Below, piece after piece: positions 49,401-61,259 of a stretch of 64,000 bases of DNA. The notes beneath the pieces were generated by a model. The model had not been told where the DNA came from. It was given only the letters and a program-made list of their open reading frames with translations, and did no database searches. Within the stretch, counting starts at the first letter, position 1; each line of letters opens with the position of its first letter. The stretch is from Siphonodentalium dalli. Taxonomy: Eukaryota; Mollusca; Scaphopoda; Gadilida; Siphonodentaliidae. The DNA is taken from NCBI GenBank assembly GCA_032622095.1, contig CP136069.1, forward strand, positions 120,706,126-120,770,125. The letters run 5' to 3'. Position numbers and translations under genes: made by a program.

Positions 49401-49907
49401 CTGGCGTTATTTTCGTCGTAGCTGTAAAGGGGGGGGGGGGTCGGAAAAAAAAATTCAGGCACGTATGGTATTTTTTCCCTTTCGATCATTTTTTGTACCC
49501 ACCCACCCCCACTGCCAATTTTTTTTCCGTTTTCGGCAGTTTTTTTCCGACCATTGTTTGACACCCACCCCCCTTTTAACACTAAAACAGAGATTTGCGG
49601 GGGGAAATTCACTGTAAACAGCTGAATATGAATTTCTGTGCACACTATTTATCATGGATGTTAACATGGACATGTAAATAGGAATGAGTCGTTTTGAGGT
49701 CATTCGGCCAAAAAAACATGGCTGCCAGCGGCCATCTTGGATTTCAAAATTTGCAACAAAATACAACACGATAACTTTTTTTAGTTGCGGAAAAAATTGC
49801 TTGTTGGTGGCTTTGACCACCCGCCCACCCCGGCATACGTGCCGGAATTTTTTTTCCCCACCCCCCCCCCCCCCCCCCCCTGGTAGCTGGCGTTATTTTT
49901 CTCGTAT
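49401..49907. mobile_element. element with G-tract inverted ends and 20-bp flanking direct repeat
   Basis: ctggcgttattttcgtcgta (49401) and ctggcgttatttttctcgta (49887) flank a segment. Its left end is a G12 tract followed by tcggaaaaaaaaattcaggc; its right end is the inverse (cggaattttttttcccca, then a long C tract). The interior carries acatggctgccagcggccat, also seen at 51595-52370. Confidence 0.55.
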
Positions 49908-50084
49908 TATATGCCGAAGTTAATTTGCGATTGCAAAATCACAGCGAACTGTGACAAATCGCGTGACCTTTCAAACGTCCGCGCATGTACATATATATAT
50001 CTGGAAGATAATTGGAATTTTTGCTTGACCGTCAAATATTCGATGTGCTGAAAAATAACAGATGTAGAAAATCGCAATCTTAAA

Positions 50085-50205
50085 ACTTTCAGTTTTGATG
50101 GGTGGGTTTTTCGACTCGAATAAAATATTGTTAACCCCCGAACCCGACGAAATAGTAATTTAGGGGCATTAAATCGGATTATGTATCTTTAAATCATAGT
50201 CTATT
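50085..50205. repeat. half copy of the 40394-41057 palindrome
   Basis: Shares ttgatgggtgggttttt/cgactc, aaatatt-ttaaccccc, aaatagtaatttaggg and aatcggattatgtatcttta with the left arm at 40650-40775. Confidence 0.65.
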
Positions 50206-50379
50206 CATTATATCGTTTTAATAAAGAGCATTTACTTCAATTCTGTACGAAACACAGAAATCAGATGAAACTCGATCTGACAACCGTAAGAATTTGCAGA
50301 GTATAAGGTCTATATATATCTATTTTGTGGGACGGATTTTCAAGCTTTATCTGAGTTGAGGGACAATCATTTCAATGTG

Positions 50380-50520
50380 CCATTCCGATCGATACTTGGC
50401 CATTTCGATTATAAATGAGAATTTGTTTACGCTCACTGGAGCATTCGCATTTGAAGCAATTAACACCCATACTACATGAGTCCGTCCTCCATTTCTCTGT
50501 TATATATTTATGTCTTCTGC
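50380..50520 (-). repeat. second copy of the CFKCxC-encoding repeat
   Basis: Minus-strand match to 29780-29925 (tgcttcaaatgcgaatgctc against tgcttcaaatgtggttgctg). The coding alignment extends about 20 residues before stops. Confidence 0.5.
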
Positions 50521-50554
50521 ACCCACTCAACTTACATGTATGTCAACATTTTCA

Positions 50555-50637
50555 ATAGCTAGTGCATTCTCTTATATATGCGAGGATCCCTATATATGGG
50601 AGACTCGCATACATAAGGGAATGTACTGACACAGGGT
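50555..50637. repeat. complete copy of the 'gcattctcttatatatgcgag' foldback
   Basis: tgcattctcttatatatgcg at the left pairs with ctcgcatacataagggaatg at the right. Same family as 57100-57690 and 5218-5256. Confidence 0.8.
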
Positions 50638-51594
50638 ATGTTATGCTGAACAAGGGCATCTCCTGCCGTGAAATTTCAGGATCAGACCTACATATTTGTT
50701 CCCATGCTGGTCGGTCGGCTGCGTTGGTTCTGTTCCTTACCTGGCTAGTCTTGGTCCATTTAGTATAGACTAACATCCAGGCACAACTGAGGGTACAATT
50801 GGGAAAAATCAAAGCCCAAGGGGGTGAAAATGGAATTTCCAAAAGCGAACACCCCAGACCCTCTATCCACGTCCCTGTGTCGAGACTGCGTCTGACATCA
50901 CCTACCATCTGGAGTGAACACAGTCTGTAGTATAATGATTGGCCTTCCACACAGTTGGCTAAGTTCTAGAAACCGCCTCGAGGATTTGAACATAAAACAT
51001 GGCTTAAATGACAACTTTATCAATGAGATTTTTAGATGAAATCTTGTAATAAATAGGTTAATGCATAGCTGACTGCTATTATGTAGAATTCACGTACTTC
51101 TGAGTGAGAAATCCTCAGTGAAAGATCACTGGTTAATGGGACATATCTACCCGTTCCAAATCCATATCGCTTTGTGCGCAGCATTAAAAGTACTCAAGTG
51201 ACCGTGACGAAGTTCGCCGATTTACCTTATATACTTTATTTCACTTAAATAATATGACACATACATGTGTAACAAGGTCGTTCGAAATAACAATCTTGAA
51301 TCAACGAATGGCGTTGGTGGTACTTGTGTGCATTTCTCAAATCAATAGTTTTCAATACCTCGGTATAACCAATGGCAATGGTTGTAATGAACATATCAGG
51401 GACATATGCATATTAGGGCGGCGGTGCACGAACCGATCATTCTATTTAGTTTTGAAGGTATACAGGGTCTCTGGTATAACTATGGTATATCGATTTTATT
51501 CTTCAATTTTGAATCCGACAGTCGCATTTATTGGAAATTTACCTCTATATTTACGCATTTACAGTCGTCATGTTTAGGATTATCTCTAGATTAG

Positions 51595-52370
51595 AGCTGT
51601 CGAATTTGAACGATCTTCGATGAGAAACTGGCCGCCGGCAGTTATCTTGGATTCTACTATTTGTATGACTCTTTGCATTTAATTCCTTTATTTGGCACAC
51701 TCTACACTGTAGAGTCTACAGCCCACATATTATTATCTCCATACCTATGTTATGTAATAGGTTTATGAGAAAATAAACTGACCGACAGCTCTCATACGAT
51801 TGCCAACAAACGCTATATGAACCGTCTGGGTGACCAATAGATGGGAATCATACATTTTCGAATTTCGTTGAAAAACATGACCGCAAGCGGCCATTTTGGA
51901 GTTCACTCTTTGCATTACTAAATTCTTCGCCACACCTTTACAGACCACGACCTCATCCGATCCAACTAAACTTCAGCATCTGGGGATTTTCTCGTTGAAT
52001 TACTAATCCATCGGCACAACTTTACAGACCACAGCCCTCACCCGATCATCACTAAACTTCATATAGCTCTTTGGGGTGACCACTAGAAGAGAGCCATAAT
52101 TTTTTTCCAAATTTCCCTTACAAAACACGGCCGCTATAATTATAGCGGACATCTTGAATTTCAAATTTGAATTAATCGGCACACCAATTATTCAACATTG
52201 ATTTGAGAAATGTTTTGAAAATTTACAGGCATGTTCGGATCACTTCTAAATGGGAGCTTTCTAATTTGAACGATTTTCGATCAAAAACATGGCTGACGGC
52301 AGCCATCATTTGATTTTACTCTATGCATCACTCAATATTTCGCCATGCCCTAAAGCCAGCATTAATTTAT
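51595..52370. repeat. diverged tandem repeat, 'gcggccatcttgga' type
   Basis: Three or four diverged units of roughly 200-250 bp, each with a tttgaacgatcttcgat-like block, a acatggctg/ccgc-gc-gccat-tt block and an actctatgcatcactcaatt-like end. Related sequence is at 49690-49760. No coding signal. Confidence 0.6.
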
Positions 52371-53690
52371 GTTCATTATTACAAGTTCATTTAGATAATT
52401 TGGTGATTATACTAAAATAGAATATGTCGAAATCTTTCAATAAACACGAAAAAGCACACCCAGAACGGCACACTTACGCTCAAACTATCATTTTGAGTTT
52501 TAAAACCCCCCGAATTGTCGCCCGATGTTCTTTGTTATATAGCTACTGTTCTTGCCGTCACATGCTGAATAGTGTTATTCCTATTACTATACTAGCAGAG
52601 TTACCCGTGGTTGCCCGGGTAACAGTGATGTGCATGAACCCCTCTGTTGTGGACATACATTTGGTGGGAATAGATAATTAATCTTGCTCTAAGTGTTACA
52701 CGTATTGTCATAAATTGTATATCCAAATGGCATCACAAAAGGTCATTCTTATACATGGATTATATTTGTAGTGGCTACCTTGTCGGAGTGATTGTCATTT
52801 TATTTATCGCGAGTAATACAACTGCGCAAACTTCGTACGCCATCAGTTTTTAAATCGTATATACAGCCGACATTGTTGGAATTGACGTTTGTTTGTTTTT
52901 ATAATATATTTATTGGGATCAAAGCATGAACATCATAAACTTATTAGTTCGCAGAAATAAAAGACAAAATTGGGCTTTACATATAGATGTATAAATCAAT
53001 CTAGTGCATGGGGTAGACTAAGATTTTGAGGACAACTGGTTGTCATATCTCCATGAAGATGCAGATGTTTAAAGACAAGTTCAGGTTCTCCTCTGTTTAT
53101 GTGCTAATTGTATGTATGGCTAATTATTCTCAGTTTAAAAGAAGTGTTGCTATATATATCAGTTATATGTACCCAACATAGAGCGAGATTTTAAGTTGTA
53201 TAATTATGTTACACTATTCTTAAAATATGAAAGAAATCCTCTGTATTCGGCAGATGTACCCTTGTCAGATGCCAGTATTGGAGTTTTCTGAAAAGTCATG
53301 TGCTACATCATCATCCCATTTCTGACCCCCCCCCCCCCCCACCAACAATCTTGAACATTTAACTCACTCTTCTCTATTTTCTCTACAGAAATAAAAAATA
53401 TGAATATCGCCAAAATATCATTGAAAGTGTTTTTGTTGTTTCATATATATTTTATATCTATGTCCAGTTATGTGGTATTAAGATTGTGTCTATAACTTGT
53501 CAATGACTTGGGGACTCCCGGACGCGGAGGTATGTTTTCGCCGATATTAAACGTTCACTATTTAGTAAGGATGTGACCATTCGTAATCAGGTTGAGTGGC
53601 GATACGAAAGTTATTTTAGTTGCTTTATAATGCATTGCTGGAGCATAGTTTCAATTACCATACAAAATTAATTTGAAAGTATGTTGAACC
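52371..53690. other. probable 5' flank or intron of the fucosyltransferase gene
   Basis: No named exon. The upstream exon encoding the start and cytoplasmic tail must lie here or further left, since the exon at 55953 needs a donor that leaves one codon base. The candidates I tested (see rejected list) do not fit in phase. Confidence 0.35.
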
Positions 53691-53695
53691 TTTTA

Positions 53696-55952
53696 GTCAC
53701 GCCCCTACTGATAATACGTATCATCTTCTGTTCAGGGGCTCATTATCGTCACACCCATATTGCCTACTCTTCTATTGCAGGACTCATTCTCGTCACACCC
53801 CATACCGATAATACGCCTACTCTCCTGTTTCTGAACGCATTATCGACACGCCCCTACTGATAACACACATGGGTAACGGAGGAGGTCTATCGACCCATTC
53901 GAGCACCCCCATGTTACCACCGCCTCCGAAATACTTTCTCCGATAACACGCCTCTTCGGTTTCAGGACTCCTCGTCACACCCCAAGTGACAATACGCCTC
54001 CTCTGCTGGTTCAGGACCCAGTATCGCCACACCAGTACTGATAATAAGACTCATCTCATGTTTCAGGACTCACTATCGCCACACCATTACTGATAATACG
54101 CATCCTCTCATGTTTCAGGACTCATTATCGCCACACCATTACTGATAATACGCATCCTCTCATGTTTCATGACTCACTATCGCCACACAATTATTGATAA
54201 TACGCCTCCTCTCATGTTTCAGGACTCATTATCGCCACACCATTACTGATAATACGCATCCTCTCATGTTTCAGGACTCATTATCGCCACACCATTACTG
54301 ATAATACGCATCCTCTCATGTTTCAGGGCTCATTATCGCCACACGATTACTGATAATACGCCTCCTCTCACGTTTCAGGACTCATTATCGCCACACCATT
54401 ACTGATAATACGCACCCTCTCATGTTTCAGGACTCATTATCGCCACACGATTACTGATAATACGCATCCTCTCATGTCTCAGGACTCATTGTCGCCACAC
54501 CATTACTGATAATACGCATCCTCTTGTGTTTCAGGACTCATTATCGCCACACCATTACTGATAATACGCCTCCTCTCCTGTTTCAGGACTCATTATCGCC
54601 ACACGGTTACTGATAATACGCATCCTCTCATGTTTCAGGACTCATTATCGCCACACCATTACTGATAATACGCATCCTCTTGTGTTTCAGGACTCATTAT
54701 CGCCACACCATTACTGATAATACGCATCCTCTTGTGTTTCAGGACTCATTATCGCCACACCATTAGTAATAATACGCCTCCTCTCATGTTTCATGACTCA
54801 TTATCGCCACACGGTTACTGATAATACGCATCCTCTCATGTTTCAGGTCTCATTATCGCCACACCATTACTGATAATACGCATCCTCTCATGTTTCAGGA
54901 CTCACTATCGCCACACCATTACTGATAATACGCCTCCTCTCCTGTTTCAGGACTCATTATGGCCACACCATTACTGATAATACGCATCCTCTCATGTTTC
55001 AGGACTCATTATCGCCACACCATTACTGATAATACGCCTCCTCTCCTGTGTCATGACTCATTATCGCCACACCATTACTGATAATACGCATCCTCTCATG
55101 TTTCAGGACTCATTATCGCCACACCATTACTGATAATACGCCTCCTCTCCTGTTTCAGGACTCATTATGGCCACACCATTACTGATAATACGCCTCCTCT
55201 CCTGTTTCAGGACTCATTATGGCCACACCATTACTGATAATACGCCTCCTCTCCTGTTTCAGGACTCATTATCGCCACACGGTTACTGATAATACGCATC
55301 CTCTCATGTTTCAGGACTCATTATCGCCACACCATTACTGATAATACGCATCCTCTTGTGTTTCAGGACTCATTATCGCCACACCATTACTGATAATACG
55401 CCTCCTCTCCTGTTTCAGGACTCATTATCGCCACACCATTACTGATAATACGCCTCCTCTCCTGTTTCAGGACTCATTATCGCAACACCATTACTGATAA
55501 TACGACTCATGTCATGTTAGGCTGTTTCAGGACTCATGTCGCCACACCATTACTGATAATACGCCTCCTCTTCTACTTCAGGACTCATTATCGCCACACC
55601 ATTACTGATAATACGCATGCTCTCATGTTTCAGGACTCACTATCGCCACACCATTACTGATAATACGCCTCCTCTCCTGTTTCAGGACTCATTATGGCCA
55701 CACCATTACTGATAATACGCCTCCTCTCCTGTTTCAGGACTCATTATCGCCACACCATTACTGATAATACGCCTCCTCTCCTGTTTCATGACTCATTATC
55801 GCCACACCATTACTGATAATACGCCTCCTCTCCTGTTTCAGGACTCATTATCGCCACACCATTACTGATAATACGACTCATGTCATGTTAGGCTGTTTCA
55901 GGACTCATGTCGCCACACCATTACTGATAATACGCCTCCTCTTCTACTTCAG
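53696..55952 (+). repeat. minisatellite, 52-bp unit, about 43 copies, each with a splice-acceptor copy
   Basis: Unit: ctcctctcctgtttcag, then gactcattatcgccacac, then cattactgataatacgc. The pyrimidine tract and CAG/G are the same as those directly before the fucosyltransferase exon, and gactcattatcgccaca is the first 17 bases of that exon. The first four units (53696-53900) are diverged; later ones are nearly uniform. A marked variant, catgtcatgttaggctgttt, occurs at 55507 and 55878, so one block of seven units (about 371 bp) was duplicated. Some units read tttcatgact and lack the AG. Confidence 0.95.
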
Positions 55953-57040
55953 GACTCATTATCGCCACAGTCTGCTTCGTCTTTGTTTATTTCACCACCA
56001 ATACACTCGCGACAAGTTATTATTGGCGGAGTACTATTAAATCAGTTGGTACTGTTATAAGTCAAGTTGTTATCAGCAATGATTCAGCATCGAACACTAA
56101 CACATCTACTATGCGACCACCAACATCCAAAGTTGCGCCTGCAACTACAAGCAAGCCAAATAACCTCACACAACAGACACCCACTGAACAAAAGCAGCCC
56201 AGTACGACACCGAAGACTGCCCAGAAGTATTACACATGCACAACAGAAAAGGGGGGAATTGGAAACCGGATGTTCGGTTACGCCGCTGTCTACGGAATGA
56301 GTCAGCTTAAGAATATGTCCTGTATAGTGGACTCAAAAGGTTTGCTAAACAAAGTGTTCAAAAACTTATCGGCGGAGAAACAAGACGGCAGGGGCGCTTG
56401 TGGGAAGTTCAAGGTCGTTGGTGAACAGCAAGCATGCTCATATAGTTCGAATATTGCTAATATCAAAGGAAAAGAAAGCGTCCGGTTAGAACAGTATTTG
56501 CAATCTTGGAAGTATTTTCGACACGCAGAAAAGGAATTAAGAAAACAGTTTGTGTTTACCCACAGTATTCAGGCGGAGGCCAGGAAACAGTTCTCTGCAT
56601 TAGTGGGAAAACATAATCCCTCTGAAACGACGTTCGTAGCAGTACATGTTCGCCGCGGTGATATGGTTAACCACCCGTTTGGATATCTAGTTGCACCCAA
56701 GGAGTATTTCGATATGGCATTGAAATTTCTGAAAAAGTTCTTTAAAAACATGGTGTTCGTAGTATCTAGTGATGGTAAGAATTGGGTGAAGAAGAACATA
56801 ATGAAGGAAAATATGTATATCATAGAAAAAAATAATCCCGCGGAAGTCGATATGGCCATAATGACTTTGTGCAATCACACTATAACCAGCGTAGGTAGTT
56901 ACAGCTGGTGGACGGGATTTCTGGCCGGTGGAATGGTGACGTATTATCGATATCCGTCCAAAGCCGGGTCGAATCTACGAAAGGCGTTTAGTTCAGATAT
57001 GTTGGACTACTTCTATCCCGGATGGATAGGATTCGAGTGA
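55953..57040 (+). CDS. GT11 family alpha-1,2-fucosyltransferase-like protein, terminal exon
   Basis: GT11 enzymes transfer fucose from GDP-fucose to galactose on glycans in the Golgi. From the acceptor cttctacttcag|GA the frame is open to a stop at 57038-57040 (361 codons). It begins with a hydrophobic segment LIIATVCFVFVYF (55955-55993), fitting a type II signal anchor completed by an upstream exon. A Thr/Pro/Ser-rich stem follows, including the first in-frame ATG at 56111 (residue 1 below). The catalytic domain has GGIGNRMFGYAA (48-59), the GDP-fucose-binding HVRRGD motif (179-184), VVSSDGKNW (217-225), and NHTITSVGSYSWWTGFLAGG (255-274). N-glycosylation sequons lie at 18, 68, 85 and 255. 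The length fits FUT1/FUT2-type proteins. Starting at 56111 would give 309 residues without a membrane anchor, so the spliced form is preferred. No frameshift is seen. Acceptor sugar and linkage are inferred from family only. Confidence 0.88.
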
Positions 57041-57050
57041 TTGATAATTT

Positions 57051-57738
57051 GTGACCCGCCATATCAAATCCAGTCGGAAATCGGGATTTTTTTTACCCTG
57101 TGCCAATGCATTCTCTTATATATGCGAGTCGACCATAGGTCGCCTCGCATATATAAGAGAATGCATTGGCCTAACAATTTTTAATCATTTTTTTTAAATA
57201 AATGTTTCTGACAATTTTTAGGACATAAAATAAAAAAACATCAATTACCCTGCAGGGAGCCCCACACATATATAGAAGCATATAGAACAGTGTCGTCTGC
57301 TCATGTTTGTCTGGGGCTTGAATTCAAGAAATAATTATTAAAATTGTAAAACATTGTTAGGCCAATGCATTATCTTATATATGCGAGTCGACCATAGGTC
57401 GCCTCGCATATAAAAGAGAATGCATTGGCCTAACAATTTTTAATCATTTTTTTTAAATAAATGTTTCTGACAATTTTTAGGACATAAAATAAAAAACATC
57501 CATTACCCTGCAGGGAGCCCCACACATATATAGAAGCATATAGAACAGTGTCGTCTGCTCATGTTTGTCTGGGGCTTGAATTCAAGAAATAATTATTAAA
57601 ATTGTAAAAAATTGTTAGGCCAATGCATTCTCTTATATATGCGAGGCGACCTATGGTCGACTCGCATATATAAGAGAATGCATTAGCACAGGATAAAAAA
57701 AATCCCGACTTCCGACTGGATTTGATAGGGCGGGTCAC
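57051..57738. mobile_element. 688-bp palindromic element directly after the fucosyltransferase stop
   Basis: Outer inverted ends of about 55 bp start gtgacccgcc on each strand and are flanked by attt on both sides (57047-57050, 57739-57742), a possible target duplication. Inside, a 75-bp foldback (ccaatgcattctcttatata...) occurs three times (57102, 57361, 57619) with a 258-bp spacing, the third inverted relative to the first two. The sequences between are tandem copies (ccctgcagggagccccacac). AATAAA at 57197-57202 and its duplicate near 57455 could serve as polyadenylation signals. Confidence 0.85.
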
Positions 57739-57760
57739 ATTTACTCGAGGTTTCAGTTCA

Positions 57761-58280
57761 CCCTTTCTTGCCTAAATTGATCCTCCCATTTAGTTACACA
57801 GCAAACCATTGGAATAGTCTAATATTCATCTGGAGGGAGAAATATATAAAGGCAAATATAAATAATTTGCTAGATTTACATCCAACTTTTTCAGAAATGT
57901 TTATATTTTATTATATTATTCTGATAACTGTGATAACATATATGTTCATTGATAGTTCTACAGATATTGAAGCTGTATCCTATCTTTTATACAAGGTGGT
58001 TTAGATTGTCCAATTTGATCAAAATAGACTGATTAATGGATTAGTGAAATGTAATTTGAAAGTTAAAGCATGAGAAAAAAAGCTTTCATAAAAGATATCC
58101 AAATAAAAATGAAAAAAAGGAGGGGAATAAAAATATGGTCGGGGGGTGGGGGTGTAATTCAAGCAATTTGTTTATATTGGCCTAAAGCATACTACATAGA
58201 CACGAATAGATACACAAATTACAGACTAATTATTATCTCGAACATTTTTCTAGTAAACTATTCGTCAATGAGTATTTAGT
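57761..58280. repeat. piggyBac-like MITE, copy A
   Basis: Left end CCCTTTCTTGCCTAAATTGA after TTCA; right end (reverse complement) CCCTTTCATTACTAAATACT before TTAG. This resembles copy B at 61260-61883, which has perfect TTAA flanks. Shared interior block: tattcatctggaggga / tattcatatggaggga. Confidence 0.6.
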
Positions 58281-59067
58281 AATGAAAGGGTTAGATGCCT
58301 TGGTAGTTTCTGTATTTATTACATGACGAATGTTCAGTGCAGAGATGATAAATATAAGTTGTATTGTGTGGATCTGATTGCCTCTCAAATATCCATGTAT
58401 ACAAGCAATCATACTTCAACAGAATAACAGCATAATAATCTTTGCCAGTGAATCGTTTGGCATTATCTTCATGTGTTTTTGCAGAGTTATCTATCATGGA
58501 AAAGTTATCCTTCAATTCAATTCAATTTATTTTTGTAAATCGATTTTGTAGATATTACGGACAAAATATATATATGACATCAAAATATTCAATTATGACA
58601 TATAATAACAATAAATTTCACACGAGGAATACATGGGTGATTAGATAATAGGAAAATGATGTTGATATTTAAAAAAATAGGGTGCGGTACATGGAATATC
58701 AGTATTATAGCCTCAAGTGGACTTAGATAGCCGCCTGTGGCTTTCCGAACACATTTTTCAATTTAACATATTTTATCAACGATGAGATAGGCAGGAAGAA
58801 AAAAAATATATCGACAATTAAACAAATTGCGCACACACGGTTATCATGTTTTGAATGCGCACAGACGTTATCATGTTTTGAATGGGCACAAACGGTTATC
58901 ATGTTTTGAATGTTCAGATGTTGACGTTTCCATGATAGATAATTGATACTAGTACGAAGATATTTTTTTTCACGCCAGTGAACGGCCCACTGATGCTGGT
59001 TTTAACGCCCAACAGAAAATTGACATTCGACACTAAACGACTGTATAAATCATCAAACTTACAATTA
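58281..59067. other. no gene recognised
   Basis: AT-rich. Three diverged copies of cacacggttatcatgttttgaatg in tandem at 58832-58915. No exon. Confidence 0.45.
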
Positions 59068-59190
59068 AGTATAGGATAATGGCTGAAAACAGTACATTAT
59101 TTCAGCGAATTGATTGATAGAGTCGGCGGCCCGAGATCGTTCCAGTCGCTAAAAAATGTACAGTTTTCAGCTATTATCCGACATAAAGGC
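59068..59190. repeat. foldback
   Basis: ggataatggctgaaaacagt / actgt(a)-type inverse: tacagttttcagctattatcc at the right, with tttcagcga / tcgctaaa inside. Confidence 0.75.
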
Positions 59191-59376
59191 CCACTTAATT
59201 TCCGAACCCCCAGATCACATTATATAAAATATATGCCAGATTATATACATTTGAAAGTGGAAGCTCCAAAACATTATATTATCAACTTATCCGGTGTAAT
59301 AAACTGTGAACATGTTGTTTTTGTTGAGTTACCGACATGTTTTTTAAAAGTTTGATCTGGATTGTAGTGCAAAGTG

Positions 59377-59447
59377 TATTATTTTCAATGGAATGGGACT
59401 AACTCTATATCTTAAAGATAGAGTTATTCCCATTACATTGAAAATAA
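59377..59447. repeat. hairpin
   Basis: tattttcaatggaatgggac, then taactctatatct, mirrored by agatagagttattcccatta and cattgaaaata around a 3-4 base loop. Confidence 0.8.
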
Positions 59448-59460
59448 ATATATAGTTTGA

Positions 59461-60738
59461 ATTATGTTGCATTCTGGGAGTAGCAACGGGGGAAATGTTT
59501 GTATGATTTCAGCTATTTACTATTACTCTGTGGGCAACTTCTGAGACACACACGGACGTTCCAAATGGTGATGAATTATAGTATTTTAATCATATTTTAT
59601 GGCATAAATTGTTATTAAAACCGTATATCAAGGCACTATTAAAATATAATCGGTGACTCGAAAATTAAATAGGCCTTCAAAACATGGCCGAGTCCGTTAA
59701 TAACATGTGTTCGGCCCTACCCACCCGTTAGTAACATGTGTTCGGCCCTATCCACCCGTTAGTAACACGTGTTCGTCCCTGTCTATCCGTTAGTAACATG
59801 TGTTCGGCCCTATACAGCCGCTAATAACATCTGTTCGACCCTATCCACCGTTAGTAACATGTGTTCGGCCCTATACACCCGTTAGTAACACGTGTTCGGC
59901 CCTGTCTACCCGTTAGTAACATGTGTTCGGCCCTATACAGCCGTTAATAACATCTGTTCGACCATATCCACCGTTCGTAACATGTGTTCGGCCCTATCCA
60001 CCCGTTAGTAACACGTGTTCGGCCCTGTCTACCCGTTAGTAACATGTGTTCGGCCCTATACAGCCGTTAATAACATGTGTTCGACCCTATATCCACCCGT
60101 TAATTGAATGACTGATTGGTACCCACGGTATTCCTAATCGGAGATTAATTTTGGTGATCCTGTGCATTGAGTTCGTTATACTTAAGTTTGAAGGACTAAA
60201 TTTGCATTTAAATTGCTATATTATTGTAGGTTTTGTCGTGATGGGTGTTACAACATGCCACCCGGGAACGGAATTAGATTTGATAAATTTTAACAGTAGA
60301 AGATTCAATGCCTATATCGATCAGAGATATATTATACATGCAAGTCATATAAAAATGAAATCGTTTACAGTAAAATAACAGTTCATTAGTTTGGATTTTG
60401 AGCGTCCGTTATTAAAATAATGGATCGTAGTTTGTAAACTAATGTAGGATGTCGACAGTAAACATCCATTATCAAATAAACCGGACGCGACGAAACAATT
60501 GAGTGATGTCATATCCATGTTTTAATGCCCATTTAATTTTCGAGTCCCCGATTATTTTTTTACAGTGTCTTGTTGTACGGTTTTAGTAACAATCTATGCC
60601 ATATAACATATGATTAAAATACTATAATTCATCACCATTTGAAACGTTTGTCTCTCAGAAGATGCCGATAGTGAAATAGAATAAAGCTGAAATCATTGAA
60701 AGATTTCCCCATTATGGCTCCTAGAATGCAACAGAATG
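59461..60738. mobile_element. 1.28-kb TIR element carrying a minisatellite
   Basis: Inverted arms of about 230 bp (59461-59700 and 60515-60738). Left gttgcattctgggag against right ctcctagaatgcaac; both contain aaatggtgatgaattatagt and ctcgaaaattaaat. The minisatellite at 59693-60112 lies between them. Confidence 0.75.
59693..60112 (+). repeat. minisatellite, 31-bp unit, about 13 copies
   Basis: Unit gttagtaacatgtgttcggc + cctatccaccc. The acacgtgttcg variant recurs every 123 bp (59765, 59888, 60011), so four-unit higher-order repeats were amplified. Confidence 0.9.
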
Positions 60739-60857
60739 AAAATAAAAATGTATTTCTGAAATGCAAAAATAATATCCTTAATTTTTCTAAACGTTGTGTG
60801 CATAATTAAGTCTGATATATTCTGAGACTGTGATCATATTTATTCGTTTCAAGAATA

Positions 60858-60980
60858 TCATCATCATCATCATCATCATCGTCGTCGTCGTCTTATTATC
60901 TTCGCCCACGCTCTCGAAATAATAATAATCATCATCATAAATCATCGTCATCATCATAAATCATCATCATCATCACGTAC
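60858..60980. repeat. trinucleotide microsatellite (atc/gtc)
   Basis: Runs of atcatcatcatc, gtcgtcgtcgtc and later atcatcataaatcatc blocks. Confidence 0.9.
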
Positions 60981-61066
60981 CATAATCACGATCATATTTA
61001 TTGTCATAATAATAGTGTTCGCGATCATCGCGATGTTCTTCGTCGTCATCATACGCGAAGTTACTA

Positions 61067-61205
61067 GTAGTCCAAGTTTACTTGGACGTGAATCAGCTAG
61101 CTAAATCGGTATAGGGATAGAAACGCAGTATAGGGATAGAAACGCAGTATCTATCCCTATATCGATTTCACTAGCTGCTTCACGTCAAAGTAAACTTGGA
61201 CTATT
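61067..61205. repeat. foldback with internal duplication
   Basis: tagtccaagtttacttggac at the left mirrors aaagtaaacttggacta at the right. The loop side has tatagggatagaaacgcag twice in tandem. Confidence 0.85.
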
Positions 61206-61259
61206 GGCCGTATGTTTATACATTCAAAGCGACTTTTGATCTTCGGGCATGAAATTTAA

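Noticed and set aside
49234-49923. Frames of 79-127 codons with poly-Pro and poly-Gly
   Set aside because: They arise from the G/C tracts and A/T tracts of the 49401-49907 segment.
53053-53109. Possible upstream fucosyltransferase exon (ATG...ATT|gtatgt, 19 codons with a hydrophobic end)
   Set aside because: It ends in phase 0, whereas the exon at 55953 needs one carried base. The alternative donor four bases on would create a stop codon at the junction.
53503-53529. ATG followed by GAG|gtatgt, a strong donor
   Set aside because: Phase 0 again does not join to the open frame at 55953. It could be an untranslated exon but cannot be supported.
53696-55952. Regular repeat spacing suggesting CRISPR
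   Set aside because: There are no unique spacers: the whole 52-bp unit repeats, in a eukaryotic context, so it is a minisatellite.
56569-56878. Frames of 63 and 101 codons on the minus strand
   Set aside because: Antisense shadows of the fucosyltransferase exon.
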